Below are positions 38,714 to 46,582 of a stretch of 64,000 nt of DNA, piece after piece. This DNA comes from Pseudomonas graminis (GTDB taxonomy: Bacteria; Pseudomonadota; Gammaproteobacteria; Pseudomonadales; Pseudomonadaceae), in the NCBI RefSeq assembly GCF_900111735.1, contig NZ_FOHW01000007.1:1-64000 (forward strand), given 5' to 3'. Each line of letters starts with the position of its first letter. Position 1 is the first letter of the stretch. The notes under the pieces are model-generated. The model saw only the letters and a program-made list of their open reading frames with translations, was not told where the DNA came from and did not search any database. A program made the position numbers and the translations under genes.

Positions 38714-40675
38714 ATGCTAAACACCCTTCTTCCCATCCTGCTCTTCGCTGCCCTGGGCCTGGCGGTCCTTGGTGCGCTGCGGCGGGTAAGCCTTTGGCGC
38801 AACGGGCGTGCCGCCAAGGTTGACCTGCTCGGCGGATTGCTGGCGATGCCCAAGCGCTACATGGTCGATCTGCACCACGTCGTCGCCCGGGACAAATACA
38901 TCGCCAACACCCACGTGGCCACGGCGGGCGGCGCGGTTGCGTCCATCGTGCTTGCGATTCTGGTGCACGGTTTTGGCCTGCACAACCGTGTCCTCGGCTA
39001 CGCGCTGTTGCTGATGTCGGCCGTGATGTTCGTCGGCGCGATCTTCATGTACCTGCGTCGTCGCAATCCGCCGAGTCGTTTGTCGAAAGGCCCGTGGATG
39101 CGCCTGCCGAAAAGCCTGCTGGCGTTCTCGGGCTCGTTCTTTATCGTCACGTTGCCCGTTGCGGGCGTGCTGCCGGCGAACTTCGGCGGTTGGTTGCTGG
39201 CGATCATTCTGGGCATTGGCGTGCTGTGGGGCGTCTGCGAATTGTTCCTCGGCATGACCTGGGGCGGCCCGATGAAACACGCCTTCGCCGGCGCGCTGCA
39301 CCTGGCCTTTCACCGCCGCCCGGAGCGCTTCGGCGGTGGCCGTTCGACAGGGCTGAAACCCCTCGATCTGGCAGACAAAACCGCACCGCTGGGCGTGGAA
39401 AAACCCAAGGATTTCACCTGGAACCAGCTACTCGGTTTCGATGCATGCGTGCAGTGCGGCAAGTGCGAAGCTGCCTGTCCTGCCTTCGCCGCCGGCCAAC
39501 CGCTGAACCCGAAGAAGCTGATTCAAGACATGGTCGTCGGCCTGGCGGGCGGCACTGATGCAAACTTTGCGGGAAGTCCCTATCCGTCCCTTGACGGCCA
39601 AGGCAAGCCTGTCGGCGAGCATGGCGGCAATCCCCATCAACCCATCGTCAACGGGCTGGTCGACGCCGACACCTTGTGGTCGTGCACGACTTGCCGGGCC
39701 TGCGTGGAAGAGTGCCCGATGATGATCGAGCACGTGGACGCAATCGTCGACATGCGCCGGCATCTGACGCTCGAGAAAGGCGCGACCCCAAACAAGGGCG
39801 CTGAGGTGCTGGAAAATCTCATCGCGACGGACAACCCGGGCGGCTTCGCTCCGGGCGGACGCATGAACTGGGCGGCAGACCTGAACCTGGACATCATGAG
39901 CCACAGGAAAACCGTGGACGTGCTGTTCTGGGTGGGCGATGGCGCGTTCGACATGCGCAATCAACGCACCTTGCGCGCCTTCGTCAAAGTGCTGAAAGCG
40001 GCCAAGGTCGACTTCGCCGTGCTGGGGTTGGAAGAACGTGACAGCGGTGATGTTGCCCGCCGTCTGGGTGATGAAGCGACGTTCCAGATGCTCGCCAAAC
40101 GCAATATCCAGACGCTGGCGCAGTACGACTTCAAGCGCATCGTCACCTGCGACCCGCACAGCTTTCATGTGCTGAAAAACGAATACGGTGCGTTCGAGGG
40201 CCACTACGTCGTACAGCACCACAGCACGTATCTGGCAGAGCTGATAGTCAACGGCGCGTTGAATCTGGGCCGGCACAAAGGTGCCAGCGTCACCTATCAC
40301 GATCCCTGCTACCTCGGCCGTTACAACGGCGAGTACCAGGCGCCGCGCGATGTGCTGCGTGCGCTGGGCATCGAAGTCAAGGAAATGGTCCGTTCCGGGT
40401 TCCGCTCACGTTGCTGCGGCGGCGGTGGCGGCGCGCCGATCACCGATATTCCCGGCAGGCAACGGATTCCTGACATGCGCATGGATGACATCCGCGAGAC
40501 CGGAGCCGAGGTGGTGGCTGTGGGTTGTCCACAGTGCACCGCGATGCTTGAAGGCGTGGTCGAGCCACGGCCGATGATCAAGGACATCGCCGAACTGGTG
40601 GCTGACGCCCTGCTTGAAGAAACCGCGCCTGCAAAGCCGGCAGCGGCCCGACGTGAACCTGCGGAGGCCCATTGA
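38714..40675 (+). CDS. dgcB: Dimethylglycine demethylase subunit DgcB (membrane Fe-S protein)
   Basis: DgcB (653 aa) has four to five N-terminal membrane helices (to about 175). Two 4Fe-4S motifs follow, CVQCGKCEAACP near 243 and CTTCRACVEECP near 325. HdrD/GlpC-type cysteine motifs follow (HDPCYLGRYN, RSRCCGGGGG). It probably passes electrons from DgcA and the ETF to quinone. Its stop overlaps the etfA start (TGATG). Confidence 0.92.
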   Translation: MLNTLLPILLFAALGLAVLGALRRVSLWRNGRAAKVDLLGGLLAMPKRYMVDLHHVVARDKYIANTHVATAGGAVASIVLAILVHGFGLHNRVLGYALLLMSAVMFVGAIFMYLRRRNPPSRLSKGPWMRLPKSLLAFSGSFFIVTLPVAGVLPANFGGWLLAIILGIGVLWGVCELFLGMTWGGPMKHAFAGALHLAFHRRPERFGGGRSTGLKPLDLADKTAPLGVEKPKDFTWNQLLGFDACVQCGKCEAACPAFAAGQPLNPKKLIQDMVVGLAGGTDANFAGSPYPSLDGQGKPVGEHGGNPHQPIVNGLVDADTLWSCTTCRACVEECPMMIEHVDAIVDMRRHLTLEKGATPNKGAEVLENLIATDNPGGFAPGGRMNWAADLNLDIMSHRKTVDVLFWVGDGAFDMRNQRTLRAFVKVLKAAKVDFAVLGLEERDSGDVARRLGDEATFQMLAKRNIQTLAQYDFKRIVTCDPHSFHVLKNEYGAFEGHYVVQHHSTYLAELIVNGALNLGRHKGASVTYHDPCYLGRYNGEYQAPRDVLRALGIEVKEMVRSGFRSRCCGGGGGAPITDIPGRQRIPDMRMDDIRETGAEVVAVGCPQCTAMLEGVVEPRPMIKDIAELVADALLEETAPAKPAAARREPAEAH

Positions 40676-41895
40676 TGAGCGACATTATCCGCCGTGACCC
40701 ACGCGCTGAGTGGATCGCACGAAACCGCCTGCATCCCTTGCACGCCGCCATGCAACCGGCGCAAACCACCTGGATGGGCCCCAACGGGGTGCTGCGTAAA
40801 AACGTGCATGGCATCGGTTTCATCGGTCCCAACGGGATCAAACGCATTGATCGAAGCGGGGCGCAACAAGGCGGCGCGGTCAAACGCTCCGCGTCTGTGG
40901 ACGTGCAATTGCCATTGCATCGGATTACGACGCCGGCCTTTTACATCGCTGTCGTTCCCGACATGGTCGGCGGCCGTCTGAGCAGCCATGATCGCGACCT
41001 GCTGGGCTTGGCCCATGGCCTGGCTGGCAACGAGGGCGCTGTACTGGCGGTCATTTTTGGCGAGCACAAAGAAACGACGTTCGACACCGCCGGCGTGGAT
41101 CGGCTCCTGATTCTGGAAGGCAGCGAGTTCAGCGGTTATTCACCCGAGCAACGTGTGCAAGGTTTGCGGGCTGTGGATAACCAGTTCGACCCGCATCACT
41201 GGCTACTGCCCGACAGCCGAAATGGTGGGGGCGAGTTGGGGCGCCGCTTTGCGGCCAGCCTGGGCGAGCGTCCGTCGACACGCGTCTGGCAAGTGGCTGG
41301 CGAACGGTGCATCGGTCGTGCAGGTGCTGGCGCGGAGGATCTGTCGCGTCCCGTGTCACGCCTGATTCTCGCTCAAGCGGAATGCGCCGAGCCCGTGAGT
41401 GAGACACGGCACGAAGCACTGCCCGTGGAGTTATCCACAGCTGTTGCACGCAGCTTGCCGCGCATCGAGGACCTTGGTGCCGTGGCGGTCGATCCTGCAC
41501 TTATCCCCATGTCCGAAGCTGAATTCATATTTTCGGGTGGTAACGGGGTCAAGGACTGGTCGCTGTTTCACCGCACGGCTATCGCGCTGGGCGCTACTGA
41601 AGGCGCATCCCGTGTGGCCGTCGACGATGGCTTCATGACCCGGGATCGTCAGGTCGGTGCGTCCGGCACCTGGGTCACTGCCCGGGTGTACGTGGCGGTC
41701 GGGATTTCCGGTGCGATCCAGCATTTACAGGGCATTGGCGCCTGCGACAAAGTGGTGGCCATCAACCTTGACCCGACCTGCGACATGATCAAGCGGGCCG
41801 ATCTGTCCGTGATCGGCGAAAGCGCTGCCATTCTCGAGGCGCTGATTGAAGCGGTCGATACATACCGGAATGGGGCGAAGCGCGATGCAGCCTGA
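40675..41895 (+). CDS. etfA: Electron transfer flavoprotein alpha subunit, betaine-cluster type
   Basis: The protein is 406 aa, longer than housekeeping EtfA because of an unusual N-terminus (SDIIRRDPRAEWIARNRLHP). The C-terminal FAD-binding domain is standard: ASGTWVTARVYVAVGISGAI and VVAINLDPTCDMIKRADLSV. With EtfB it accepts electrons from demethylases. The ATG at 40675 overlaps the dgcB stop by one base. The coding sequence contains two exact DnaA-box sequences (41172-41180, 41431-41439), the second of which uses a rare TTA leucine codon. Confidence 0.92.
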   Translation: MSDIIRRDPRAEWIARNRLHPLHAAMQPAQTTWMGPNGVLRKNVHGIGFIGPNGIKRIDRSGAQQGGAVKRSASVDVQLPLHRITTPAFYIAVVPDMVGGRLSSHDRDLLGLAHGLAGNEGAVLAVIFGEHKETTFDTAGVDRLLILEGSEFSGYSPEQRVQGLRAVDNQFDPHHWLLPDSRNGGGELGRRFAASLGERPSTRVWQVAGERCIGRAGAGAEDLSRPVSRLILAQAECAEPVSETRHEALPVELSTAVARSLPRIEDLGAVAVDPALIPMSEAEFIFSGGNGVKDWSLFHRTAIALGATEGASRVAVDDGFMTRDRQVGASGTWVTARVYVAVGISGAIQHLQGIGACDKVVAINLDPTCDMIKRADLSVIGESAAILEALIEAVDTYRNGAKRDAA

Positions 41896-42688
41896 AATGG
41901 GTGTCTCTGTGGATAAAGGTGCGCTGCACGTGATCAGTCTCGTCTCCGTCGGGGCGCACCCGACGTCAGGACGTCCCCGTCGCGCCGAGCAGGATGCCCG
42001 TGCGGTGGAGCTGGGTTTGCAATTGGCTGGGGATAACTTGCACGTATTGCATGCCGGTGATGCCGAAGAGCCCGCATTACGTGGCTACCTGGGCATGGGC
42101 GTGGACGAGCTGCACGTGCTGGCTCAACCGACGGGCGCGGACGCGTTGCCTGGGCTGACGGATTACATTCGCGAGTCGGGCGTGCAGCTGGTGCTGACGG
42201 GCAGTCAGGCCGAGACGGGCGAAGGGTCCGGCATGCTCCCTTATTTGCTGGCTGAAAAGCTTGGCTGGCCGCTGGTGGTGGGTCTGGCTGAGGTTGAGTC
42301 CATGAGCAATGGCAGTGCCCAGGTGCTGCAGGCGCTCCCCCGAGGTCAACGCCGCCGCCTCAAGGTCAGATTACCGTTCCTGGCGACTGTGGATAACGCC
42401 GCACCGAAACCTCGTCAAAGCGCTTACGGTCCGGCGCAACGGGGTCTGCTGGATGTGGAAGAGATTGAAGTGGTCATCGACGAAGTGTTCACCGGCGCAG
42501 AGCTGACGCCCGCGAAACCACGGCCAAAACGCTTGAAGGTCATCAAAGCCAAGAGCGGCGCTGATCGCATGAAGGCCGCGACAGCGAAAGCGAGCGGCGG
42601 CGGTGGGCAGGTGCTCAAGGGGGTGACTGCTCAGGAGGGGGCTGCGGCGATTTTGAAACTGCTGGTTGAGGAGGGGGTGGTGCGCTGA
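41885..42688 (+). CDS. etfB: Electron transfer flavoprotein beta subunit, betaine-cluster type
   Basis: The protein is 267 aa. LVLTGSQAETGEGSGMLPYL is the EtfB signature region and RLKVRLPFLATVDNAAPKPR its nucleotide-binding part. It partners the preceding EtfA. The ATG at 41885 overlaps etfA by 11 nt, and 41897 is an alternative start. Two exact DnaA-box sequences lie in the coding region (41908-41916, 42388-42396). The C-terminal lysine-rich extension (KPRPKRLKVIKAKSG) is longer than usual. Confidence 0.9.
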   Translation: MQPEMGVSVDKGALHVISLVSVGAHPTSGRPRRAEQDARAVELGLQLAGDNLHVLHAGDAEEPALRGYLGMGVDELHVLAQPTGADALPGLTDYIRESGVQLVLTGSQAETGEGSGMLPYLLAEKLGWPLVVGLAEVESMSNGSAQVLQALPRGQRRRLKVRLPFLATVDNAAPKPRQSAYGPAQRGLLDVEEIEVVIDEVFTGAELTPAKPRPKRLKVIKAKSGADRMKAATAKASGGGGQVLKGVTAQEGAAAILKLLVEEGVVR

Positions 42689-42731
42689 GCGCGTTTCAGC
42701 ATTGAGGAAAGCGTCCTAGGTGGCGCCTTCT

Positions 42732-42836
42732 TCACTTGTAGTTGAATGATCGGGCAACCAGCTTACCCAGAATGTCGCTCTCGTCCGCGACCAGTTCCTT
42801 GTAGATGTAGTTGTAGCCTCCTCTCGCCATGGTCAT
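42732..42836 (-). pseudogene. Short, probably truncated ORF (34 aa)
   Basis: This 34-residue ORF starts MTMARGGYNYIYKELVADES. It overlaps the stop of the ORF before it (TGATG). The segment YNYIYKELV-x-DESDILGKLVA resembles the first residues of longer accessory proteins of unknown function, and reading stops soon after. It may be a remnant. Recognition is weak. Confidence 0.35.
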
Positions 42837-43021
42837 CAGGTCCGCTGCATTTTTGCGTAGGCGGAGGCGAATGCGCTTTTAATCTCCTGGAGCGTTCTGG
42901 GTCTGTAGGTCACGATACCCAGCAGCTCCCGAGGAAGGCTGGTAGGCCGACCGCGTTGTTGTATGAGCTGAGCGTTTGCCCGCAGAACAACCTGCTCAGA
43001 AAACCGGACTCTTGACGTCAT
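42836..43021 (-). CDS. Small hypothetical protein (61 aa)
   Basis: The ORF encodes 61 residues starting MTSRVRFSEQVVLRANAQLI, basic, with no recognised domain. GGAG lies 9 nt before the ATG. It overlaps the following 34-residue ORF by TGATG, so the pair could be translationally coupled or the relic of one accessory locus. It lies between etfB and the DnaA-box repeats. Coding status is uncertain. Confidence 0.35.
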   Translation of the reverse strand: MTSRVRFSEQVVLRANAQLIQQRGRPTSLPRELLGIVTYRPRTLQEIKSAFASAYAKMQRT

Positions 43022-43117
43022 TTTTAGCCACTCCGAATCGATGATGGGCGGGAGTCTACCGCTCCGAGAAAGATGTGAATGTCAGACGCGTCTGATTCGG
43101 TTTGTAGTAAAACTGCA

Positions 43118-43503
43118 TTACCCACAATCGCTGTTGATCCGCCTGTGGATAAACTGTTCGGACATTGCTACAGGCCTTGTTAACTATGGCTCACAGCTGG
43201 GTGGTCAATTCTTGACCATCCTATCTCACGGATTCTTAATGGTTTTTTCCACAAGCCGGGGTTTGTGGAGCGTGTTCTTACCCACATTCTCTGTGAGCGG
43301 GGGTGTGGATAACATGTTCGTGATCCGCTGAATCCCTTGTAGTACCTGGCTTGCAGAGTTGCGGTCAAAATTTAACCAATGATGGTCATCGAGCGCCGCT
43401 CTAGGTCCCTTGCCATCGTTCTTTAGCCCATTTAATGCTTTTCCACAGCAGCCGGCAGACTTACACACATAGGCTGTTGGCGCTTCTGTGGATAACATGT
43501 TCG
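43118..43503 (+). repeat. Three copies of a 43-nt element, each a weak/strong DnaA-box pair
   Basis: Copies at 43118-43160, 43278-43320 and 43461-43503 are all exactly 43 nt. Each begins TTACCCACA (TTACACACA in the third) and ends TGTGGATAA-NN(N)-TGTTCG. The 20-odd bases between are not well conserved. The two ends of each copy are inversely oriented box-like sites. Between copies lie TTTTCCACA sites followed by GCCGG. An A+T-rich tract with ATGATCA-AAAAA-TGATCAT (43544-43562) follows the third copy. The rest of 43022-43739 shows no gene. Confidence 0.8.
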
Positions 43504-43652
43504 CGGTCGGGGTTTAACCCCTGAATCCGGTCGGTTGAGCGATATGATCAAAAAATGATCATTTATTTTTTTGGCTAGCTATCAAAGCGGCCTAGATTGC
43601 ATGCGGAGACGGCCAGCCTCACACCGATTCCCGTCACCCACCGAAAACGCAA

Positions 43653-43709
43653 CGCGGGCAAGCGCGCCTCTACAGCTCGAATGTCTGTAGAAACGCGGTT
43701 GCCCGCGAA
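43653..43709. repeat. Short REP-like inverted repeat downstream of gbcA
   Basis: CGCGGGCAAGCGCGCCTCTA and TGTAGAAACGCGGTTGCCCG are imperfect arms with a short spacer, 30 nt beyond the gbcA stop. Confidence 0.7.
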
Positions 43710-43739
43710 GGTGTCAGTTCAAATCCGACGTGTAATTTC

Positions 43740-45038
43740 CTACTCGTGGTTAACCGCCACCCCTTTCAAATACGAAGCAGGCTCTGCGCCCATGTTTTCC
43801 AGCAATTTTGCGCTGTACCAGTCGATGAAATTCACCACACCGAATTCATAGGTCTTCGAGTACGGACCCGGCTGGTAAGCGATGGAGTTGATGCCGCGCT
43901 GGTTCTCTTCGGCCAGTCGACGGTCCTGGTCGTTGGTGGCGTCCCAGACTTCACGCAGGCGTGCAACGTCGTAGTCAACGCCCTCGACGGCGTCCTTGTG
44001 GACCAGCCATTTAGTGGTGACGAGGGTTTCCTGCGCGCTGACCGGCCATACGGTGAATACGATGACGTGGTCGCCCATGCAGTGGTTCCACGAGTGGGGC
44101 AGGTGCAGGATGCGCATCGAGCCCAGGTCCGGGTTCTGGATGCGCCCCATCAGTTTCTTGCTGCCTTGCTTGCCATCCATCGTCATCGAGACGGTGCCTT
44201 TGAGCAGCGGCATGCGCACGATGCGGTTGCGCAGGCCAAAGCTGGCGTGGGCGAACGGAATTTTTTCGGCTTCCCAGGCGGCCGCGGAGGCTGCGACGTG
44301 GTCCTTGAAGGCCTGGTCGGCGCGCGGGTCGGTGACGTCGTCCCACTCCAGCAAGGTGTTTAGCAGTTCGGGGTGCGACGCATTGCAGTGGTAGCACTCG
44401 CGATTGTTTTCCAGCACCAGCTTCCAGTTGGCTTTTTCGACCAGGGTGGTTTGCACCGCCACCTTGGTGTTCTCCATGTCGTACGGTTCCATGTAGTGAT
44501 TGAGCGTCTGCAGGAACGCGTCGATAGCGGGCGGATTGCTCGCCATGCTGATGAAGATGTACCCGCCTGCCACTTTGCAGTGCACCGGCTTGAGGCCGAA
44601 CGCCTTCATGTCGAAATCCGCACCCATCTCGGTGCCCGCGTACAGCAGGCGACCGTCGAGTTCGTAGGTCCACTGGTGGTAAGGGCAAACCAGCTTGGCG
44701 ACCTTGCCTTTTTCCTTGGTGCACAGGCGAGAACCGCGGTGGCGGCAGACGTTGTGGAATGCATTGATCGAGCCGTCAGGCCCGCGCACGACCAGGATCG
44801 GGTTCTTGCCGATCTGGAGGGTAAGGAAGTTACCCTTCGCCGGCACTTCGCAGGTCATGCCCGCGATCAGCCACTCTTTCTGAAAGATTTCCTGCATGTC
44901 GATTTCAAACAGCCGCTCATCGCTGTAGAAAGGCTGCGGCAGCGAGTAAGTGCGCTCGCGGGTGTGCAGCATCTCGGCAGTCGCCTTGCGCGCAGGTTCC
45001 AGCGGATCGCCCAAGCTCAGAGTTGCGGTGACGTCCAT
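43740..45038 (-). CDS. gbcA: Glycine betaine monooxygenase, Rieske oxygenase subunit
   Basis: GbcA (432 aa) removes one methyl of glycine betaine as formaldehyde, giving dimethylglycine. Rieske ligands are C98-x-H100 and C118-x2-H121 (CRHRGS, CPYHQW). The mononuclear iron histidines lie in ENNRECYHCNASHPE. It needs electrons from GbcB, encoded divergently. AGGA precedes the ATG. Expression in pseudomonads depends on the AraC-type activator GbdR, which is not encoded in this window. Confidence 0.96.
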   Translation of the reverse strand: MDVTATLSLGDPLEPARKATAEMLHTRERTYSLPQPFYSDERLFEIDMQEIFQKEWLIAGMTCEVPAKGNFLTLQIGKNPILVVRGPDGSINAFHNVCRHRGSRLCTKEKGKVAKLVCPYHQWTYELDGRLLYAGTEMGADFDMKAFGLKPVHCKVAGGYIFISMASNPPAIDAFLQTLNHYMEPYDMENTKVAVQTTLVEKANWKLVLENNRECYHCNASHPELLNTLLEWDDVTDPRADQAFKDHVAASAAAWEAEKIPFAHASFGLRNRIVRMPLLKGTVSMTMDGKQGSKKLMGRIQNPDLGSMRILHLPHSWNHCMGDHVIVFTVWPVSAQETLVTTKWLVHKDAVEGVDYDVARLREVWDATNDQDRRLAEENQRGINSIAYQPGPYSKTYEFGVVNFIDWYSAKLLENMGAEPASYLKGVAVNHE

Positions 45039-45367
45039 CTTTCAAGTCCTCAGGCCGCGCTTTGCGCAGTCTACGAATGTGGCTGATACGGTGGGTGTAT
45101 AGCGAAGCGCGCGAGGCGGCAGTGATTTCTGTCGCTCAGGCCAATGGATAAAGAATCTGTAATGAATTGAGGGCGAGTGTGGAGCCGGGCGCGACCTGAA
45201 CCTTATCCATGGGCGACATGGCCGAATCCGTTTCCGACGGCCCGACCCCTATAGACCGGGGCTGGTCGCCATAAGTATGTGAATGTCGCTGATAGGTAAA
45301 TAGGCGGCTCGCGCGTTACGCAGAATCGCCACCATGAGAGGCCGACCGTCGGCCGTGGAGAGTGTGT
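45039..45367. promoter_or_regulatory. gbcA/gbcB divergent promoter region with two GTCGC pairs
   Basis: Reading toward gbcB, GTCGC occurs at 45265 and 45285 (20 bp apart, GTCGCCATAAG and GTCGCTGATAG). Reading toward gbcA, its complement GCGAC occurs at 45191 and 45213 (22 bp apart). Each pair faces one gene, as expected for an AraC-family activator such as GbdR. A similar pair lies before cdhC. Identity of the binding protein is inferred. Confidence 0.55.
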
Positions 45368-46468
45368 ATGTCCCAGAGTTTCCTCAGCCCGGTCAACACC
45401 CAGACCTGGGCCAACGGCCGCCATCTGGTGCGGGTCGTCAAAGTGATCCAGGAAACCTGGGACGTGCGCACGTTCTGCTTCATGGCCGACCAGCCGATTC
45501 TGTTCTTCTTCAAGCCCGGTCAGTTCGTCACCCTGGAGCTGGAAATCGACGGCGTGCCGATCATGCGCTCCTACACCATCTCCAGTTCGCCTTCGGTGCC
45601 GTACAGCTTTTCGATCACCATCAAGCGTGTGCCCGGCGGCAAGGTTTCGAACTGGCTGCACGACACGCTCCACGAAGGTCAGGAACTGGCCGTGCACGGG
45701 CCGGTGGGTCTGTTCAACGCCATCGATTTCCCGAACCCGAAAATCCTCTATCTCAGTGGCGGCGTCGGTATCACGCCGGTCATGTCCATGGCACGCTGGT
45801 ATTACGACACCAACGCCAACGTTGACATGGTCTTCGTGCACAGTTCGCGCTCACCCAAAGACATCATCTACCACCGCGAGCTGGAACAGATGGCGTCGCG
45901 AATCAATAACTTCGCCCTGCACATCGTCTGTGAAAAGCACGGGCTGGGTGAACCGTGGGCGGGCTATCGCGGTTATCTGAATCAGAAAATGCTCGAGCTG
46001 ATGGCCCCGGATTTCATGGAGCGGGAAGTGTTCTGCTGCGGGCCGACGCCATACATGAGTGCGGTCAAGCGGTTGCTTGAAGCCAACGGTTTCAACATGG
46101 CTCAGTACCACGAAGAATCCTTCGGCGCGACGCCGCCGGAAGCCCGCGCCGATGCCGTGGAGCATGCCGAACAGGCCGCCGACGCGCCGGATCTGGATGT
46201 CGCTGAATTGAATCAGGTTGAATTCACTGACACCGGCAAGAGCATCCGCGTCGCACCTGGGGAAACCGTCCATGCAGCGGCTGCCAAGCTCGGCCTGATG
46301 ATTCCCAAGGCATGCGGGATGGGCATCTGCGGCACGTGCAAAGTGATGAAGCTGAGCGGGGAGGTCGAGATGGAGCACAACGGCGGCATCACCGACGACG
46401 ACGTAGACGAAGGCTACATCCTGGCGTGCTGCAGCGTGCCGAAGGGGGATGTGCGGATTGAGTATTGA
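45368..46468 (+). CDS. gbcB: Glycine betaine monooxygenase, reductase subunit
   Basis: GbcB (366 aa) delivers electrons from NAD(P)H to GbcA. The FAD domain has RSYTISSSPSVPYSFSITIK, the NAD domain has LYLSGGVGITPVMSMARWYY and EVFCCGPTPYM, and a C-terminal plant-type 2Fe-2S domain has CGMGICGTCKVMKLSG with a distal CCS. The ATG at 45368 follows GGAGAG. An ATG two codons upstream is also possible. Confidence 0.95.
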   Translation: MSQSFLSPVNTQTWANGRHLVRVVKVIQETWDVRTFCFMADQPILFFFKPGQFVTLELEIDGVPIMRSYTISSSPSVPYSFSITIKRVPGGKVSNWLHDTLHEGQELAVHGPVGLFNAIDFPNPKILYLSGGVGITPVMSMARWYYDTNANVDMVFVHSSRSPKDIIYHRELEQMASRINNFALHIVCEKHGLGEPWAGYRGYLNQKMLELMAPDFMEREVFCCGPTPYMSAVKRLLEANGFNMAQYHEESFGATPPEARADAVEHAEQAADAPDLDVAELNQVEFTDTGKSIRVAPGETVHAAAAKLGLMIPKACGMGICGTCKVMKLSGEVEMEHNGGITDDDVDEGYILACCSVPKGDVRIEY

Positions 46469-46475
46469 TCGATCT

Positions 46476-46565
46476 GTGTAGGAGCGCGCTTGCCCGCGAT
46501 GGGCGATGACGCGGTCTACCTGAGAGACTGCGTTGTTTTTTTCGCGGGCAAGCGCGGTCCTACAC
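46476..46565. repeat. REP inverted repeat between gbcB and chemoreceptor gene
   Basis: TGTAGGAGCGCGCTTGCCCG faces CGGGCAAGCGCGGTCCTACA between convergent genes. Confidence 0.85.
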
Positions 46566-46582
46566 TGTGATCGACGGGTTGC

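Larger units (their letters stand above)
41172..43503. other. Cluster of seven exact DnaA-box sequences
   Basis: TTATCCACA, or its complement TGTGGATAA, occurs exactly at 41172, 41431, 41908, 42388, 43144, 43304 and 43487. Four copies are inside etfA/etfB and three in the following non-coding block. Four copies share the longer form TGTGGATAA-(A/C)-NN-GTTCG. One-mismatch copies add to the density: TTACCCACA at 43118 and 43278, TTTTCCACA at 43245 and 43439, TTGTCCACA near 40525. I found no exact copy elsewhere in the window. A DnaA-binding locus is the inferred role. Confidence 0.75.

Noticed and set aside
43544..43573. Terminator of etfB or of a plus-strand transcript
   Set aside because: ATGATCA-AAAAA-TGATCAT followed by T-rich sequence has the right order, but the stem is almost all A-T and lies 850 nt beyond etfB.
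41172..43600. Chromosomal origin oriC
   Set aside because: DnaA boxes and an A+T-rich tract are present, but none of the usual neighbours (dnaA, dnaN, rpmH, gidA) is near and four boxes lie inside coding genes. A DnaA titration or reset locus fits better than an origin.
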